A stretch of DNA of 57,133 bases, taken from JAKAWM01 sp049966695 (GTDB taxonomy: Bacteria; Actinomycetota; Acidimicrobiia; Acidimicrobiales; Palsa-688). The notes below the pieces were generated by a model. It ran no database searches, was not told the DNA's origin, and saw only the letters and a list, made by a program, of their open reading frames with translations. This document shows, in pieces, positions 8,379-16,642 of the stretch (position 1 is the stretch's first letter; each line of letters begins with the position of its first letter). The stretch spans positions 1 to 57,133 of the forward strand of contig JBMFUG010000004.1 of assembly GCA_049966695.1 (NCBI GenBank). The letters run 5' to 3'. The position numbers were made by a program, and so were the translations under genes.

Positions 8379-9780
8379 ATGCGCAACTCCCAAACCTGGT
8401 CTCGCAAGCAACGCTGGCCGCAGCGCCTGACGTCGGCAGCGTTGGTGCTCTCGGCTAGCGTCCTTTTGCCGGCGGGCGCCCCCGCTGGGCAGGCGGACGC
8501 GGCCTTGCTGCGGTCTTCGGCTGCCACCCCACCCGTGCAGCTCATCGTGTGGAAGCCTTTAGCGGCTCGCTCGGCAGCATTTTCCAGCACCTGGTCGACG
8601 AGTTCAACGCTTCCCAAAACGGCTACCGTGTGGTGGCTACGTACAAGGGCAACTAACCGACGGTGCTGTCCGACACCATCGCCGCCTTCCGTGCTCACGC
8701 GGCCCCCGATATCGCTCAGATATTTGACGCTGGCACTGCCACCATCATGGGCTCGCCCGGCGCCTATGCGCCGGTGCACTTGCTGATGGCCAAGTACCAT
8801 TTGCCCTTGGCCACTTCTGACTTCATCGGTGGTGCTGCTAGCTATTACGGGACGGCCCAAGGCCAGCTGGACTCGATGCCGTTCAACGGCTCTACCCCGG
8901 TTCTTTATTACAACAAGGCTATGTTGGCCAAGGCCGGGATTGCCTCTGCGCCCAAGACCTGGTCGGAACTGGACGCGGATGCCCAAGCCTTGGCGTCTCA
9001 CTTGCCAGCTGTGCCCTCACGTCTTCGGGCGCTTACGTCATGTGGACCGACATGGAAGAGTTCGCCATGTGGAACGGCTACCCGTTCGCCACCCAGGACA
9101 ACGGGTACAACTCGGTCAGGAACGTGCGGCTAGAGAACGACACCCCGCCGTTCATATCCCACCTGTCCATGCTTGGCCAGCTGGCGCAGAAGGGTCTGTA
9201 CAGGTGGAACGCGGTGAGCAACAGCACGGTCCCGTTGTTCACGGGTGGGACATGCGCCATGTAGGAGCAAAGCTCAGCCGACCTAAATAGCATCGCCGCC
9301 GCGGCCACGTTCGCCTTCGGGGTCGCGCCCCTGCCGGTCGTGGCGGGCGACGCCGGGGCTCCCCAGAACACCGTGGTCGGCGGGGCGTCCCTGTGGGTGC
9401 TCTCGGGTGCACCCAGCGACACCTATAAAGGCGATGCCGAGTTCTTGCATTTTTTGATGTCGGGGCCATGGCAAGCCTATTGGGCCGGCCACACGGGCTA
9501 TGTCGCGGTTAGCAAGGCGGGCGTCTCCCTGCTCACGCAGGAGCACTTTTACCAAACGCACCCGAACGACCTAATGGCCACCGAAGAGCTCACGAACAGG
9601 CCCGCCAGGGCCTGGACGCGCGGCATCAGGCTCGGTTACCTACCGGGAATCCGCGAGGACGAGGCTAGCGCGATTGCCCAAGTGCTTGCCGGCAAAAAGA
9701 CCGCTGCTCAAGCACTAGCAGTGGCGAAAGCAGAGGGCGACACACTATTGTCCCAGTTTGCACCCGAATATGGCGGCTAA
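8379..9780 (+). pseudogene. ugpB: broken ugpB: glycerol-3-phosphate-type ABC binding protein
   Basis: Stitched across frames, the translation follows E. coli UgpB closely (YKGN, then FNGSTPVLYYNKAMLAKAG, MWNGYPFATQDNGY, GGASLWVLSGAP). Four lesions are visible: a one-base loss near 8558, an in-frame TAA at 8654 where UgpB has Tyr (YKGNY), a frameshift around 8990-9003, and an in-frame TAG at 9262 just after GTCAM. The start ATG 8379 has AGAAAGGA upstream and a signal peptide follows. The gene cannot make a full binding protein. When intact it would have captured glycerol-3-phosphate or a related phosphodiester. Confidence 0.9.
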
Positions 9781-10909
9781 TGCCACGACGGGTGCTCTCC
9801 GCCACCTTCGCGACGGCGACACCGATGGCCGGGGACGTGTCCCAGCCGAGGCGAAGGTGGCAGTGGTCCCCAAAGCCCGGACCGGTCATGGCGCCGCCAC
9901 CACTGCCGAGCTCTCTCCCGGCGAGCTCCAGGCAGAGCCAAGGTCAGGCCCCGCTGCGGCTGGCCCTGGCGTAGTCCCGAGGGTCAGCCGGCGCAGGCCA
10001 AGAAAGGCCTCGCGCGGCCGGTCGGGGGCAGGGCCAGCAATTTTCAAGCAGCGCTTGCTCCCGTACCTCCTGCTGCTACCTCAGCTGCTAGTCGTGATAA
10101 CCTTTTTTATCTGGCCCACAATGAAAGCCGTAATCGAGGCTTTTTAGCAGGCCAACGCCTTTGGCTTGAACGCCCGTTTCAGCGGGCTGCAGAACTTCGT
10201 AGCTGCAGTGGCCAACGGCAACTATTTGCAGTCGGCCCAGGTGACGTTGGTTTTTGCAGCCCTGACGACGGTGCTAAGCATGGCGATAGGGTTGTTCCTG
10301 GCCGTCCAGGTTGAACAGGTAGGCTGAGGCCGGGCGCTTTACCGCGCACTGTTCGTCTGGACCTACGCAGTGCCGGGAGCCGTGGCCGGGGCGCTGTGGT
10401 TGTTCCTGTTCCAGCCGGATCTGGGCCCAGGGGCGCGTCTCATGGGCGAGCTCGGAGTGAACTGGGACTTTGCCTTGCACGGCACCCAGGCCATGGGCCT
10501 TACCGTCGGCATCACCGTCTGGCAACAGTCGGCTTATAACTACCTTTTCTACACCGCCGCCCTGCAATCGGTCCCGGTCGATGTGCTGGACGCGGCGTCT
10601 GTGGACGGTGCGGGCAAGATTGCCCGCTTCTGGCCCATGACCTTTCCCCTGCTGTCGCCCACGACCTTGTTCCTGTCGGTCATGAACGTGCTGTACGCCT
10701 TTTTTTCTAGCTTCGCTGTCATCGACATCGTGACCCAGGGCGGGCCGGCCGGTGCCACCAACACGCTCGTTTACCAGCTCTACAGGGACGGTTTCCAGAA
10801 CTCGGACACGGGCCCGGCCGGCGCGGAGACGGTCGTGCTCATGCTGGTAGCCGGAGCTTTCACAGTGCTGCAGTTGCGCATCTTCAACCGGCGGGTGCAC
10901 TACCGATGA
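9770..10909 (+). pseudogene. ugpA: broken ugpA: permease of the glycerol-3-phosphate-type importer
   Basis: One continuous frame reads as a UgpA-like permease (LLPYLLLLPQLLVVITFFIW, then TAALQSVPVDVLDAASVDGA in the EAA loop) but contains an in-frame TAG at 10145 after VIEAF and an in-frame TGA at 10325 after VEQVG. A long low-complexity N-terminus precedes the first membrane segment. The portion after the second stop is still open for 180 codons. The start is uncertain; ATG 9770 overlaps the end of ugpB. With the ugpB lesions this indicates loss of the system. Confidence 0.88.
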
Positions 10910-11748
10910 GCCTGCGTAGTCGTAGCGAGGCAATGCGCCATGTCGTGCTCGTCGCTGTGGCCGCCCTGTTCGCCCTGCCCATCTACCTTGCCTTTGTCGC
11001 CGCCACGAAGACAGCACCCGCTCTGTTGCGCGGGGTGCCCCTGGTGCCCGGTGGCGAACTGGGCCACAACCTTGCCCAGGTCCTTGTACATGGCCTGCCA
11101 GGCTCACCGTCGGTTTTTTCGCTGATGGGCAACTCTGCGGTCATGGCGCTGGGGATCGCCCTGGGGAAGCTCTCGTTGTCGGTGCCTGCTGCCTACGCTG
11201 TCGTCTTCTTTCGCCTCCGAGGGAGGATGGCTGCTTTTTGGCTCGTATTTGTCACGCTCATGCTGCCTGTCGAGGTGCGCTTCTTCCCCACCTACCAGGT
11301 GACCGTCGAGCTGGGCCTGCTCAACAACTTGGGGGGCGTGGTGGTGCCGCTTATTGCTTCTGCGACTGCTGTTTTCCTGTTCCGGCAGTTCTTCATGACT
11401 TTCCCGCTCGACTTGGCCGACGCAGCTCGCATGGACGGCATCGGGCCGATGCGTTTCTTGACCCGCATAGTGCTGCCCCTTTCTAAGCCAAACCTTGCAG
11501 CGGTGTTCGTGATCGAGTTTATCTACGGGTGGAACCAGTGGCTGTGGCCTTTGCTCGTGACATCGAACGCCCGCAATGCCACCGTGGTAATGGGTATGAG
11601 GGAGATGATCTCGTCTGCCCAGGGCTTCGCCGTCCCGCAGTGGGACCTTGTCATGGCCGCGGCCCTGCTGGCTATGGTCCCACCCGTAGTGGTGGTCCTT
11701 GTTATGCAGCGGTGGTTCGTAAATGGCCTGACTGCAGGGGTCAACTAG
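10906..11748 (+). CDS. ugpE: UgpE-like ABC transporter permease, intact in a decaying operon
   Basis: Permease of 280 residues with about six membrane segments and an EAA loop (DLADAARMDGIGPMRFLTRI). ATG 10906 overlaps the ugpA stop as ATGA. It has no internal lesion, unlike its two upstream partners. It would pair with UgpA in a glycerol-3-phosphate importer. No ugpC ATPase follows, so an ATPase from elsewhere would be needed. With ugpB and ugpA broken it is probably non-functional and simply not yet damaged. Confidence 0.88.
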   Translation: MSLRSRSEAMRHVVLVAVAALFALPIYLAFVAATKTAPALLRGVPLVPGGELGHNLAQVLVHGLPGSPSVFSLMGNSAVMALGIALGKLSLSVPAAYAVVFFRLRGRMAAFWLVFVTLMLPVEVRFFPTYQVTVELGLLNNLGGVVVPLIASATAVFLFRQFFMTFPLDLADAARMDGIGPMRFLTRIVLPLSKPNLAAVFVIEFIYGWNQWLWPLLVTSNARNATVVMGMREMISSAQGFAVPQWDLVMAAALLAMVPPVVVVLVMQRWFVNGLTAGVN

Positions 11749-12011
11749 CGGGCCAACGAGCCTGGCCACGGGGCTTGGCAGAAAGTGGACGGCAGCCGCC
11801 ATTTTGTTGCCCTCGTTTTAGGCTCGTCCCTGCTCTTAGCCTCGCGTTGTGGCGCCTAAAAGGTGGCCGAAGCGTGCTCTTGTTAACACGGGTTTGCGCG
11901 CTAAGCTTATTTTGTCATCGTCGGCAGGCTGAGAGAGCATTGACGTTCAACCGTCCCCGCCAACGCTAAGAGGCAGATGTCGAGCTCACCCGGGCTGCAC
12001 CCTGGGTCAGT

Positions 12012-12131
12012 TCAATGGCTCGCAGTCTCTCCGGCCGCTGGCGGGAACAACCACTCCAGTAGGCGGGCGACAATAAACTGGACCGCTGCTGCCAGCGCTT
12101 GGACGACAAATACTTCAGCAAGCTCACCCAT
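12012..12131 (-). CDS. candidate 39-residue hydrophobic micro-protein
   Basis: The minus-strand ATG at 12131 is preceded by GAGGGAGA about 6 bases upstream, a good ribosome site. The frame begins MGELAEVFVVQALAAAVQF, continues IVARLLEWLFPP and ends ETASH before TGA. The middle 25 residues could form one amphipathic or membrane helix flanked by charged ends. I do not recognise a family. Composition and ribosome site argue for a real small membrane-associated peptide; a short frame by chance in GC-rich DNA is the alternative. Confidence 0.45.
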   Translation of the reverse strand: MGELAEVFVVQALAAAVQFIVARLLEWLFPPAAGETASH

Positions 12132-12283
12132 GGGCAGTCTCCCTCGCGTTTATTTGCCTTGAGCTCGGGCCCCTTGCGTCCAGGTCTTTGCTGGCACTAG
12201 CTTACGCGCTCAGCACAAACGGTTATCTAATAGGGGTTGACGCGACGGTGTACTGTCGGTGAACATTTGGAGCAGGCCGTTTG

Positions 12284-12400
12284 GTGAACTGCAGTAGCGG
12301 GGCGCTGCAGGCGCTGCTTGACGCCAGCACCCAAGCCGCTTGGCGCCTTCTTGCCAGCCTGGCGACCGAGGGACAACGGGAGGCAAGGTTTCATATGTAG
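12284..12400 (+). CDS. weak candidate 38-residue micro-ORF
   Basis: GTG 12284 with GGAG about 12 bases upstream opens a frame starting MNCSSGALQALLDASTQAAW and ending in ARFHM before TAG. It has an amphipathic helical look and a promoter-like TATCTA about 55 bases upstream. The ribosome site spacing is poor and no family is recognised. It may be leader sequence of the response regulator transcript. Confidence 0.2.
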   Translation: MNCSSGALQALLDASTQAAWRLLASLATEGQREARFHM

Positions 12401-12520
12401 GTAACCGAGCGTTCACGTTAATGTGCCCTTGCGTTCAAGAGCGCGGCCGACGCTGTCGCTATAGCTATAAATGTCGGAGCGAACGCGCATGGGCCGGGCA
12501 GGCCGACGATTAACGTTGCC

Positions 12521-13204
12521 GTGCTCGTCGCCCAGGAGGCAGCGAAGAGCTGGACCGTCGTCGCTGACCTGGAGGCAGCCGGTTTCGAGGTGAGCGTTGC
12601 AACAGACGCGCCGAGCGCTTTGAGAGCCCTAGAGAGCGGGGGCTTTGCCGTTGCGGTCGTGGACAGCGGTTTCCAAGGAGACGGGATAGCTTTTTGCCAA
12701 CAGCTATGGGAGCGTGCACCGGGCTTCGCAGTCGTTTTGATAGGTCCCGACGACCTTGGAGCGATCACCATGGCCCTCGCCCGTGGGGCTGATGATTACG
12801 TGACCTTGCCCTTGCGCAGGGACGAAATGGTGGCTCGTGTGCGCGCGGTGCTGCGCAGGGCGTCGCGGGGGGCCGTCGAGGCGCGTGATGAAAGCTTGCT
12901 CATTAGGGCGGGCGAGGTCGCCGTTGACCCAGTGGGCTACGACGTGGAGGTCCGCGGCAAGCACTTGCGCTTGCCTCTGCGGGAGTTTGCCCTCCTCAAG
13001 CTCTTGGTGGAAAACGCGGGGATCGTGCTGTCCCGTGGGGCGCTCCTCCGCAGGTTGTGGGGCTCGACAGTTGCTCCAGAGAGCACCACCCTTGAGGTCC
13101 ACGTGCGTCGTCTCAGGTCGAAGATCGAGGTGGATCCCGCTCACCCGAGGCTCATAGTAACGGTCAGGGGTATCGGCTACCGCTACGAAGCCCGGCCGAA
13201 ATAG
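12521..13204 (+). CDS. OmpR-family response regulator with degenerate receiver domain
   Basis: Residues 1-115 form a receiver domain and 125-225 an OmpR/PhoB winged helix (LPLREFALLKLLVENAG, VHVRRLRSKIE, VRGIGYRYE). The phospho-acceptor Asp48 is present in VAVVDSGFQGDGI. The conserved lysine of the KP motif is replaced (TLP, Leu96) and the N-terminal acidic pair reads VAQEA. Such receivers often signal without normal phosphotransfer. No histidine kinase is adjacent. Position next to the ugp and phn genes suggests phosphorus-related control, but that is inference. The start is uncertain because no strong ribosome site precedes GTG 12521. Confidence 0.85.
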   Translation: MLVAQEAAKSWTVVADLEAAGFEVSVATDAPSALRALESGGFAVAVVDSGFQGDGIAFCQQLWERAPGFAVVLIGPDDLGAITMALARGADDYVTLPLRRDEMVARVRAVLRRASRGAVEARDESLLIRAGEVAVDPVGYDVEVRGKHLRLPLREFALLKLLVENAGIVLSRGALLRRLWGSTVAPESTTLEVHVRRLRSKIEVDPAHPRLIVTVRGIGYRYEARPK

Positions 13205-13877
13205 CCATCAGCTGCGCGCGAGGCCTGCTGGCCGTGGGCACTGGCTTGCGACGTGGCCGGTTTGTTGAGCGACAGAGCCGCCCTTTGTCGAGCACATATG
13301 GCCGCTCGAGGTGGTGGCCAATAAGCGGCCCACCGGCCGGGGGGAGCTCGGGGGGCTGTGTCTTAAGGCTGTCCGGCCTCAAGGGACAGGTCCTCTGGCC
13401 AACCTGACGTAGCACCAACGCGGTAGTAGCAATGGTGCTCGCAAAGGACGTGCTTGTCCCCGGACGGTGCCAGGGGGGAGGAAAGCAAACGCACCCTTCT
13501 GCCGTGTGCGCCCGGTGCCAGAAGCCAGCCTAGATCGCCGTCAAGAACGGGCACCGGGAGGCAGGTACAAAAGAAGCACAGACCGGCGAAAGAGCTGCTA
13601 GATGCATAGTAACGTTGGTCACCTTGGGTGCACGTGCGACAGCGCAAGGTGGCCTAATCAGCGTCCGGGACGCTTAGCGTGGCTGCCCACTTGGCTCCCC
13701 TCGGCGTCCGCCGTCCCTCCTGACGCTGTTACGAGGCTGGCCGGTCCTTCTTGTCGCATTAGCAGCGTTAGCAAGCAGCGCTACCGATGTGACATGCTTC
13801 TGGCACGGCCCATCGGCTCTAGCTTGGTTCGCCCTCGGCCCGCGGCGCCGGTGATGGCCCTGACCTGCATGTTTGCC
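13205..13877. other. 670-base stretch without a supported gene
   Basis: Open frames exist on both strands but none has a good start. The best is a cysteine-rich minus-strand frame ending near 13363, with protein-like text such as APSGDKHVLCEHHCYYRVGA and no ribosome site. No strong hairpin or repeat was seen apart from the tRNA gene at its right end. Confidence 0.4.
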
Positions 13878-13951
13878 TGGAGCGAGCGACGGGAATCGAA
13901 CCCGCGTTCTCAGCTTGGGAAGCTGATGTACTGCCTCTGTACGACGCTCGC
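13878..13951 (-). tRNA. tRNA-Gly (anticodon CCC)
   Basis: On the minus strand the acceptor stem GCGAGCG pairs with CGCTCGC. The anticodon arm TCAGC-TTCCCAA-GCTGA gives anticodon CCC, and the T arm contains GGGTTCGATTCCC. The discriminator is T and CCA is encoded. The length is 74 bases. It reads GGG codons. Confidence 0.93.
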
Positions 13952-14294
13952 GAAGTCGCTCAAGAACCCATGCTAGCAAATAGTAAAACCGCAGCCCAGA
14001 GCGGCAAAGCGCTCATGAGGCCCCCAAGCTGTCCCTCGCCAGGCTGTCGACGTGCCAACGTGGCAGCGTCCTCATGGCCGCCTGTGCCTTTTGGGCGGCC
14101 AGGGTTCGGAATGCCCCGGGGAGCTGCCTGGGGCGGGCCCGCTCGTTTGTGGTGCATGCCGGCTGGTCGCGCGTCGGCTCGCCGCGCGTGAACAGCGAGT
14201 AAGCGGCACTTGGCAACGGTTGTGTTGCGTGTGCCGTGTGTTCGCCTAGGACCACCTGATAGGGTGCTGCAACCACTAAGAGAGGTGAGATAGC

Positions 14295-14378
14295 ATGAGG
14301 GTCGTCAGTTTTCTTTGCAACTCGCGTGGCAAATGTGTATCGTATGGCCGGAGCGGGAACCCGCCACCTGCTCCGTAG
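14295..14378 (+). CDS. candidate 27-residue Cys-containing peptide upstream of a terminator
   Basis: ATG 14295 has GAGAGGTGA ending about 5 bases upstream, one of the better ribosome sites in this region. The product starts MRVVSFLCNSRGKCVSYGRS and ends GNPPPAP. It holds a C-x5-C pair, several basic residues and a proline-rich tail. A stem-loop starts right at the stop codon and a 13-bp terminator follows at 14411. It could be a free-standing small protein, a precursor peptide, or a leader peptide attenuating the vsr-like gene downstream. I do not recognise a family. Confidence 0.5.
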   Translation: MRVVSFLCNSRGKCVSYGRSGNPPPAP

Positions 14379-14401
14379 AGCGGATCTGAGATCCGCCGCT
14401 C
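14378..14401 (+). promoter_or_regulatory. stem-loop between the small peptide gene and its terminator
   Basis: GAGCGGATC pairs with GATCCGC-C-GCTC around a TGA loop, with one bulged C. It begins at the stop codon of the 27-codon frame. Together with the CTGCTCC copies on either side (14368-14374 and 14406-14412) it could form alternative foldings with the following terminator. Confidence 0.4.
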
Positions 14402-14410
14402 GATCTGCTC

Positions 14411-14447
14411 CACCAGTGGCGCCCTCTTGGGGCGCCACTGGTGTTTT
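14411..14447 (+). terminator. strong intrinsic terminator, 13-bp perfect stem
   Basis: CACCAGTGGCGCC and its exact complement flank the loop CTCTTGG, followed by TTTT. It is the strongest terminator-like structure in the window and points to a transcript coming from the left on the plus strand. Confidence 0.85.
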
Positions 14448-14564
14448 ATGCGCTGGGTGTTACCTAGGACAGCGCTAGGCGTTATTGAGGACAGGGTGTG
14501 GGGCCTTAGGGCTCGGCCCGGCTCGTGTGTGCGCGAGAAGCTAGCGGCGCTAACCTCCAGGCCT

Positions 14565-15050
14565 GTGGCTGAACGCTGGCGCCAACCATTTGCATCTAGC
14601 GAGGCTGTTCGCCGGCGCATGAGCACGCAGCGGCGCGAGGGCACAGCCCCCGAGCTGGCTGTACGGCGGGCAGTGCACGCCCTTGGGCTTCGTTACCGGG
14701 TGCACGCAGCTCCCGTGCCGGGCTTGCGGCGCAAAGCAGACTTGGTCTTTGGCCCTTCGAAGGTCGCAGTCTTTGTGGATGGGTGCTTTTGGCATGGCTG
14801 CCCGGAGCACGGCCAGCGCAGCCATGCCGTGAACGGTTGGTACTGGCCCGAGAAAATTGCGCGCAACCGCGAGCGCGACGAAGAAACGGACCGGCTGTTG
14901 ACAGATGCCGGGTGGCTCGTCGTGAGGATCTGGGAGCACGAGGTCGATGCTGGCCAGGCAAGCCTGGCCAGCATTGCAGTGAAACTGGCGAGCGCCGTAG
15001 AGAGCCGGCGGCTTAGCGCCCAGCGATCAGGCCGGAGGGCCGCTGGCTAG
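14565..15050 (+). CDS. very short patch repair (Vsr)-like endonuclease
   Basis: Vsr endonucleases nick 5' of T:G mismatches left by deamination of 5-methylcytosine. The core is clear: TAPELAVRRAVHALGLRYRV, then KADLVFGPSKVAVFVDGCFW with HGCPEH, where Asp of KADLVF and the His of FWHGC are catalytic positions, followed by RNRERDEETDRLL and IWEHEV. The conserved N-terminus ASSEAVRRRM precedes it, so GTG 14565 is chosen over ATG 14619, although neither has a good ribosome site. No cytosine methylase is nearby. The last 24 bases overlap the convergent protease gene. Confidence 0.82.
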   Translation: MAERWRQPFASSEAVRRRMSTQRREGTAPELAVRRAVHALGLRYRVHAAPVPGLRRKADLVFGPSKVAVFVDGCFWHGCPEHGQRSHAVNGWYWPEKIARNRERDEETDRLLTDAGWLVVRIWEHEVDAGQASLASIAVKLASAVESRRLSAQRSGRRAAG

Positions 15051-16451
15051 TGTCACCATGGCTCGGTGCGACTGGCCTGAGGGGCTAACCCAGCCCAGCT
15101 CGACCCGGTTGCCTGGGTGGTGAGGCACTAAGAGGTGGGTGAGCTGCATGCCGGAGGTCACTGCATGGCCGTCGAGAGACGTGATGACGCTGCCACCGGT
15201 AACACCAGCGGTAGCAGCTGGCCCGCCGGACACCACATTTTCTATATCAGCGCCAGGGACGTCCGGGTAAGTGGTGCCGGAGCTGGAGCCGGGCACCTCT
15301 GAGAACCCGGGGAAATTTGGCAGACCAGACAGGTCGCCTGGGTTGCTGACAACGCCTACGCCCAGGAAACCGGTCGGCCCGATATGTACGTCAGCCGACC
15401 CCTTGCCCGCTACAACTTGGCGAGCTATGGCAATGGCGTTGTTTATGGGGATGGCAAAGCCCTGGTTGCCCTGGGTCTGAAACGCGAAGCTGGTCGAGGC
15501 GGCCGTGTCCATGCCGAGCACCTGACCGGCCACGTTGACGAGGGGCCCTCCTGAGTCGCCGGACTGGATGTTGGCGTTTGTCTCGATCAGGCCGGAGAGC
15601 TGTTCGGATGTGCCGTCGAGCTGGTCTGCAGCTGTGATCGACTGGTCAAGGGCGAGCACCGAGCCTCCCGCGCTCGTAGGTGTGCCACCGACGCCACCCG
15701 CGTTGCCGATGGCCACAACGGCTTGGCCGACAGCCACCTTGGACGAGTTGGCCAGCTTGGCAGTCTGTAAGCCCGAGGCTCCTTCAAGCTGGAGGACCGC
15801 TACGTCATGGGTGTTGTCGTACCCGAGCACTTTCGCACCGTAGGTCTTGCCGTTGCCCACGTCGGTGACGCTGATCCTGGTTGCTCCATCAATGACGTGG
15901 TTATTGGTCAGCACTTCGCCGTTCGAGGTGAGCACGATGCCGGTGCCTGCGCCCTCGGCATCTTGGTAATCGAAGACGACGTTTATGTCCACGACAGCGG
16001 GGATTACCTTCGCGGCGATCGCTGACACGTCAGAAGGGCCACCGCTCGCGTCATTTGAGGTCGTGGGAGGGGAATAGGGGTACGTCGAGCCGCCCGAGCC
16101 GCCCTGTGGGCTGCCAGGCGCGGCGTTCGTGCCCCCGGAGCCTCCATTGGCAGCGGGCGTGGTGCCCCCGGCAGCATTGCTGGTCGTTTGTGCCGCCGGC
16201 CAGATCACCCGGCTGACACCCGCCCCCGCGACAGCAGCGGCCATGACTACCAGTGCGGCAGCCGCCGAACGCAGTACCCTGCGCTGGCCGTGTGCCGTCA
16301 GTTGGTAGTAGGGGGGTGCGTCCTGGCCAACCTCACCGGTCGGCTGCTGGGGAGGCGGGCCAGCAGGCTGCCCGAGCGGCGGGTAGGTGCTGGCGTAGGG
16401 GCCTCCGGCAGTCCCAGCCGGCCCGTAGGGCCAAGTGCTTTGGTTGGTCAT
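15027..16451 (-). CDS. membrane-anchored HtrA/DegP-type serine protease with PDZ domain
   Basis: Envelope quality-control protease of 474 residues. A Pro/Gly-rich cytoplasmic N-terminus (1-55) is followed by one membrane segment (about 60-82), a Gly/Ser/Pro linker, the trypsin-like domain and a PDZ domain (about 385-474). The catalytic triad is His185 (TNNHVIDGA), Asp216 (NTHDVAVLQ) and Ser300 (SGDSGGPLV). This layout matches actinobacterial PepD/HtrA-type proteases. The ATG at 16451 has a GGAGGT ribosome site upstream. It overlaps the end of the vsr-like gene by 24 bases. Confidence 0.93.
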   Translation of the reverse strand: MTNQSTWPYGPAGTAGGPYASTYPPLGQPAGPPPQQPTGEVGQDAPPYYQLTAHGQRRVLRSAAAALVVMAAAVAGAGVSRVIWPAAQTTSNAAGGTTPAANGGSGGTNAAPGSPQGGSGGSTYPYSPPTTSNDASGGPSDVSAIAAKVIPAVVDINVVFDYQDAEGAGTGIVLTSNGEVLTNNHVIDGATRISVTDVGNGKTYGAKVLGYDNTHDVAVLQLEGASGLQTAKLANSSKVAVGQAVVAIGNAGGVGGTPTSAGGSVLALDQSITAADQLDGTSEQLSGLIETNANIQSGDSGGPLVNVAGQVLGMDTAASTSFAFQTQGNQGFAIPINNAIAIARQVVAGKGSADVHIGPTGFLGVGVVSNPGDLSGLPNFPGFSEVPGSSSGTTYPDVPGADIENVVSGGPAATAGVTGGSVITSLDGHAVTSGMQLTHLLVPHHPGNRVELGWVSPSGQSHRAMVTLASGPPA

Positions 16452-16642
16452 CAGTACCTCCGGTTGTGTCCACCAGGTCGTTGCTTGTCCACAGATCGTC
16501 GTTTGTTCTTAGCCAGTAAAGCCGAGCTTCCTGTTAACCGCCTGAACTGGTGCTGAAAGCTCCCGGTCTGGCTCGTCAAGGCCTATGTGGTGCCGCTTGT
16601 ACTTTGTGGCCCTCTATGATTGTGCGACGAGAGAGAACAGCC

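Larger units (their letters stand above)
11749..12520. other. 772-base region between ugpE and the response regulator, with candidate micro-ORFs
   Basis: No standard-length gene is visible. Two micro-ORFs are listed separately: a 39-codon hydrophobic frame on the minus strand (12012-12131) and a weaker 38-codon frame on the plus strand (12284-12400). A TTACGC...TATCTA promoter-like pair with a 16-base gap lies near 12203-12230 on the plus strand. The rest shows nothing recognisable. Confidence 0.4.

Noticed and set aside
8654..10327. In-frame stops in ugpB and ugpA as possible recoding (selenocysteine, pyrrolysine or stop reassignment)
   Set aside because: TAA, TAG and TGA all occur, two frameshifts accompany them, and neighbouring genes use all stops normally; pseudogenes are the simpler reading.
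12258..12289. Two GGTGAAC motifs resembling a PhoP (PHO) box
   Set aside because: Their spacing is 25 bases, not the 11-base register of PHO-box direct repeats, and no further units are present.
13363..13647. Cys-rich 94-codon frame on the minus strand
   Set aside because: It has some protein-like text but no ribosome site, no recognisable family and a competing frame; not strong enough to annotate.
14295..14378. The small Cys peptide as a mycofactocin precursor (MftA)
   Set aside because: It lacks the C-terminal Val-Tyr core and no mft maturation genes are near.
14343..14413. A tRNA-like string ending TGCTCCACCA
   Set aside because: The would-be anticodon loop lacks the invariant T at position 33, and the acceptor, D and T arms do not fold; the stretch is better explained by the small ORF and hairpins.
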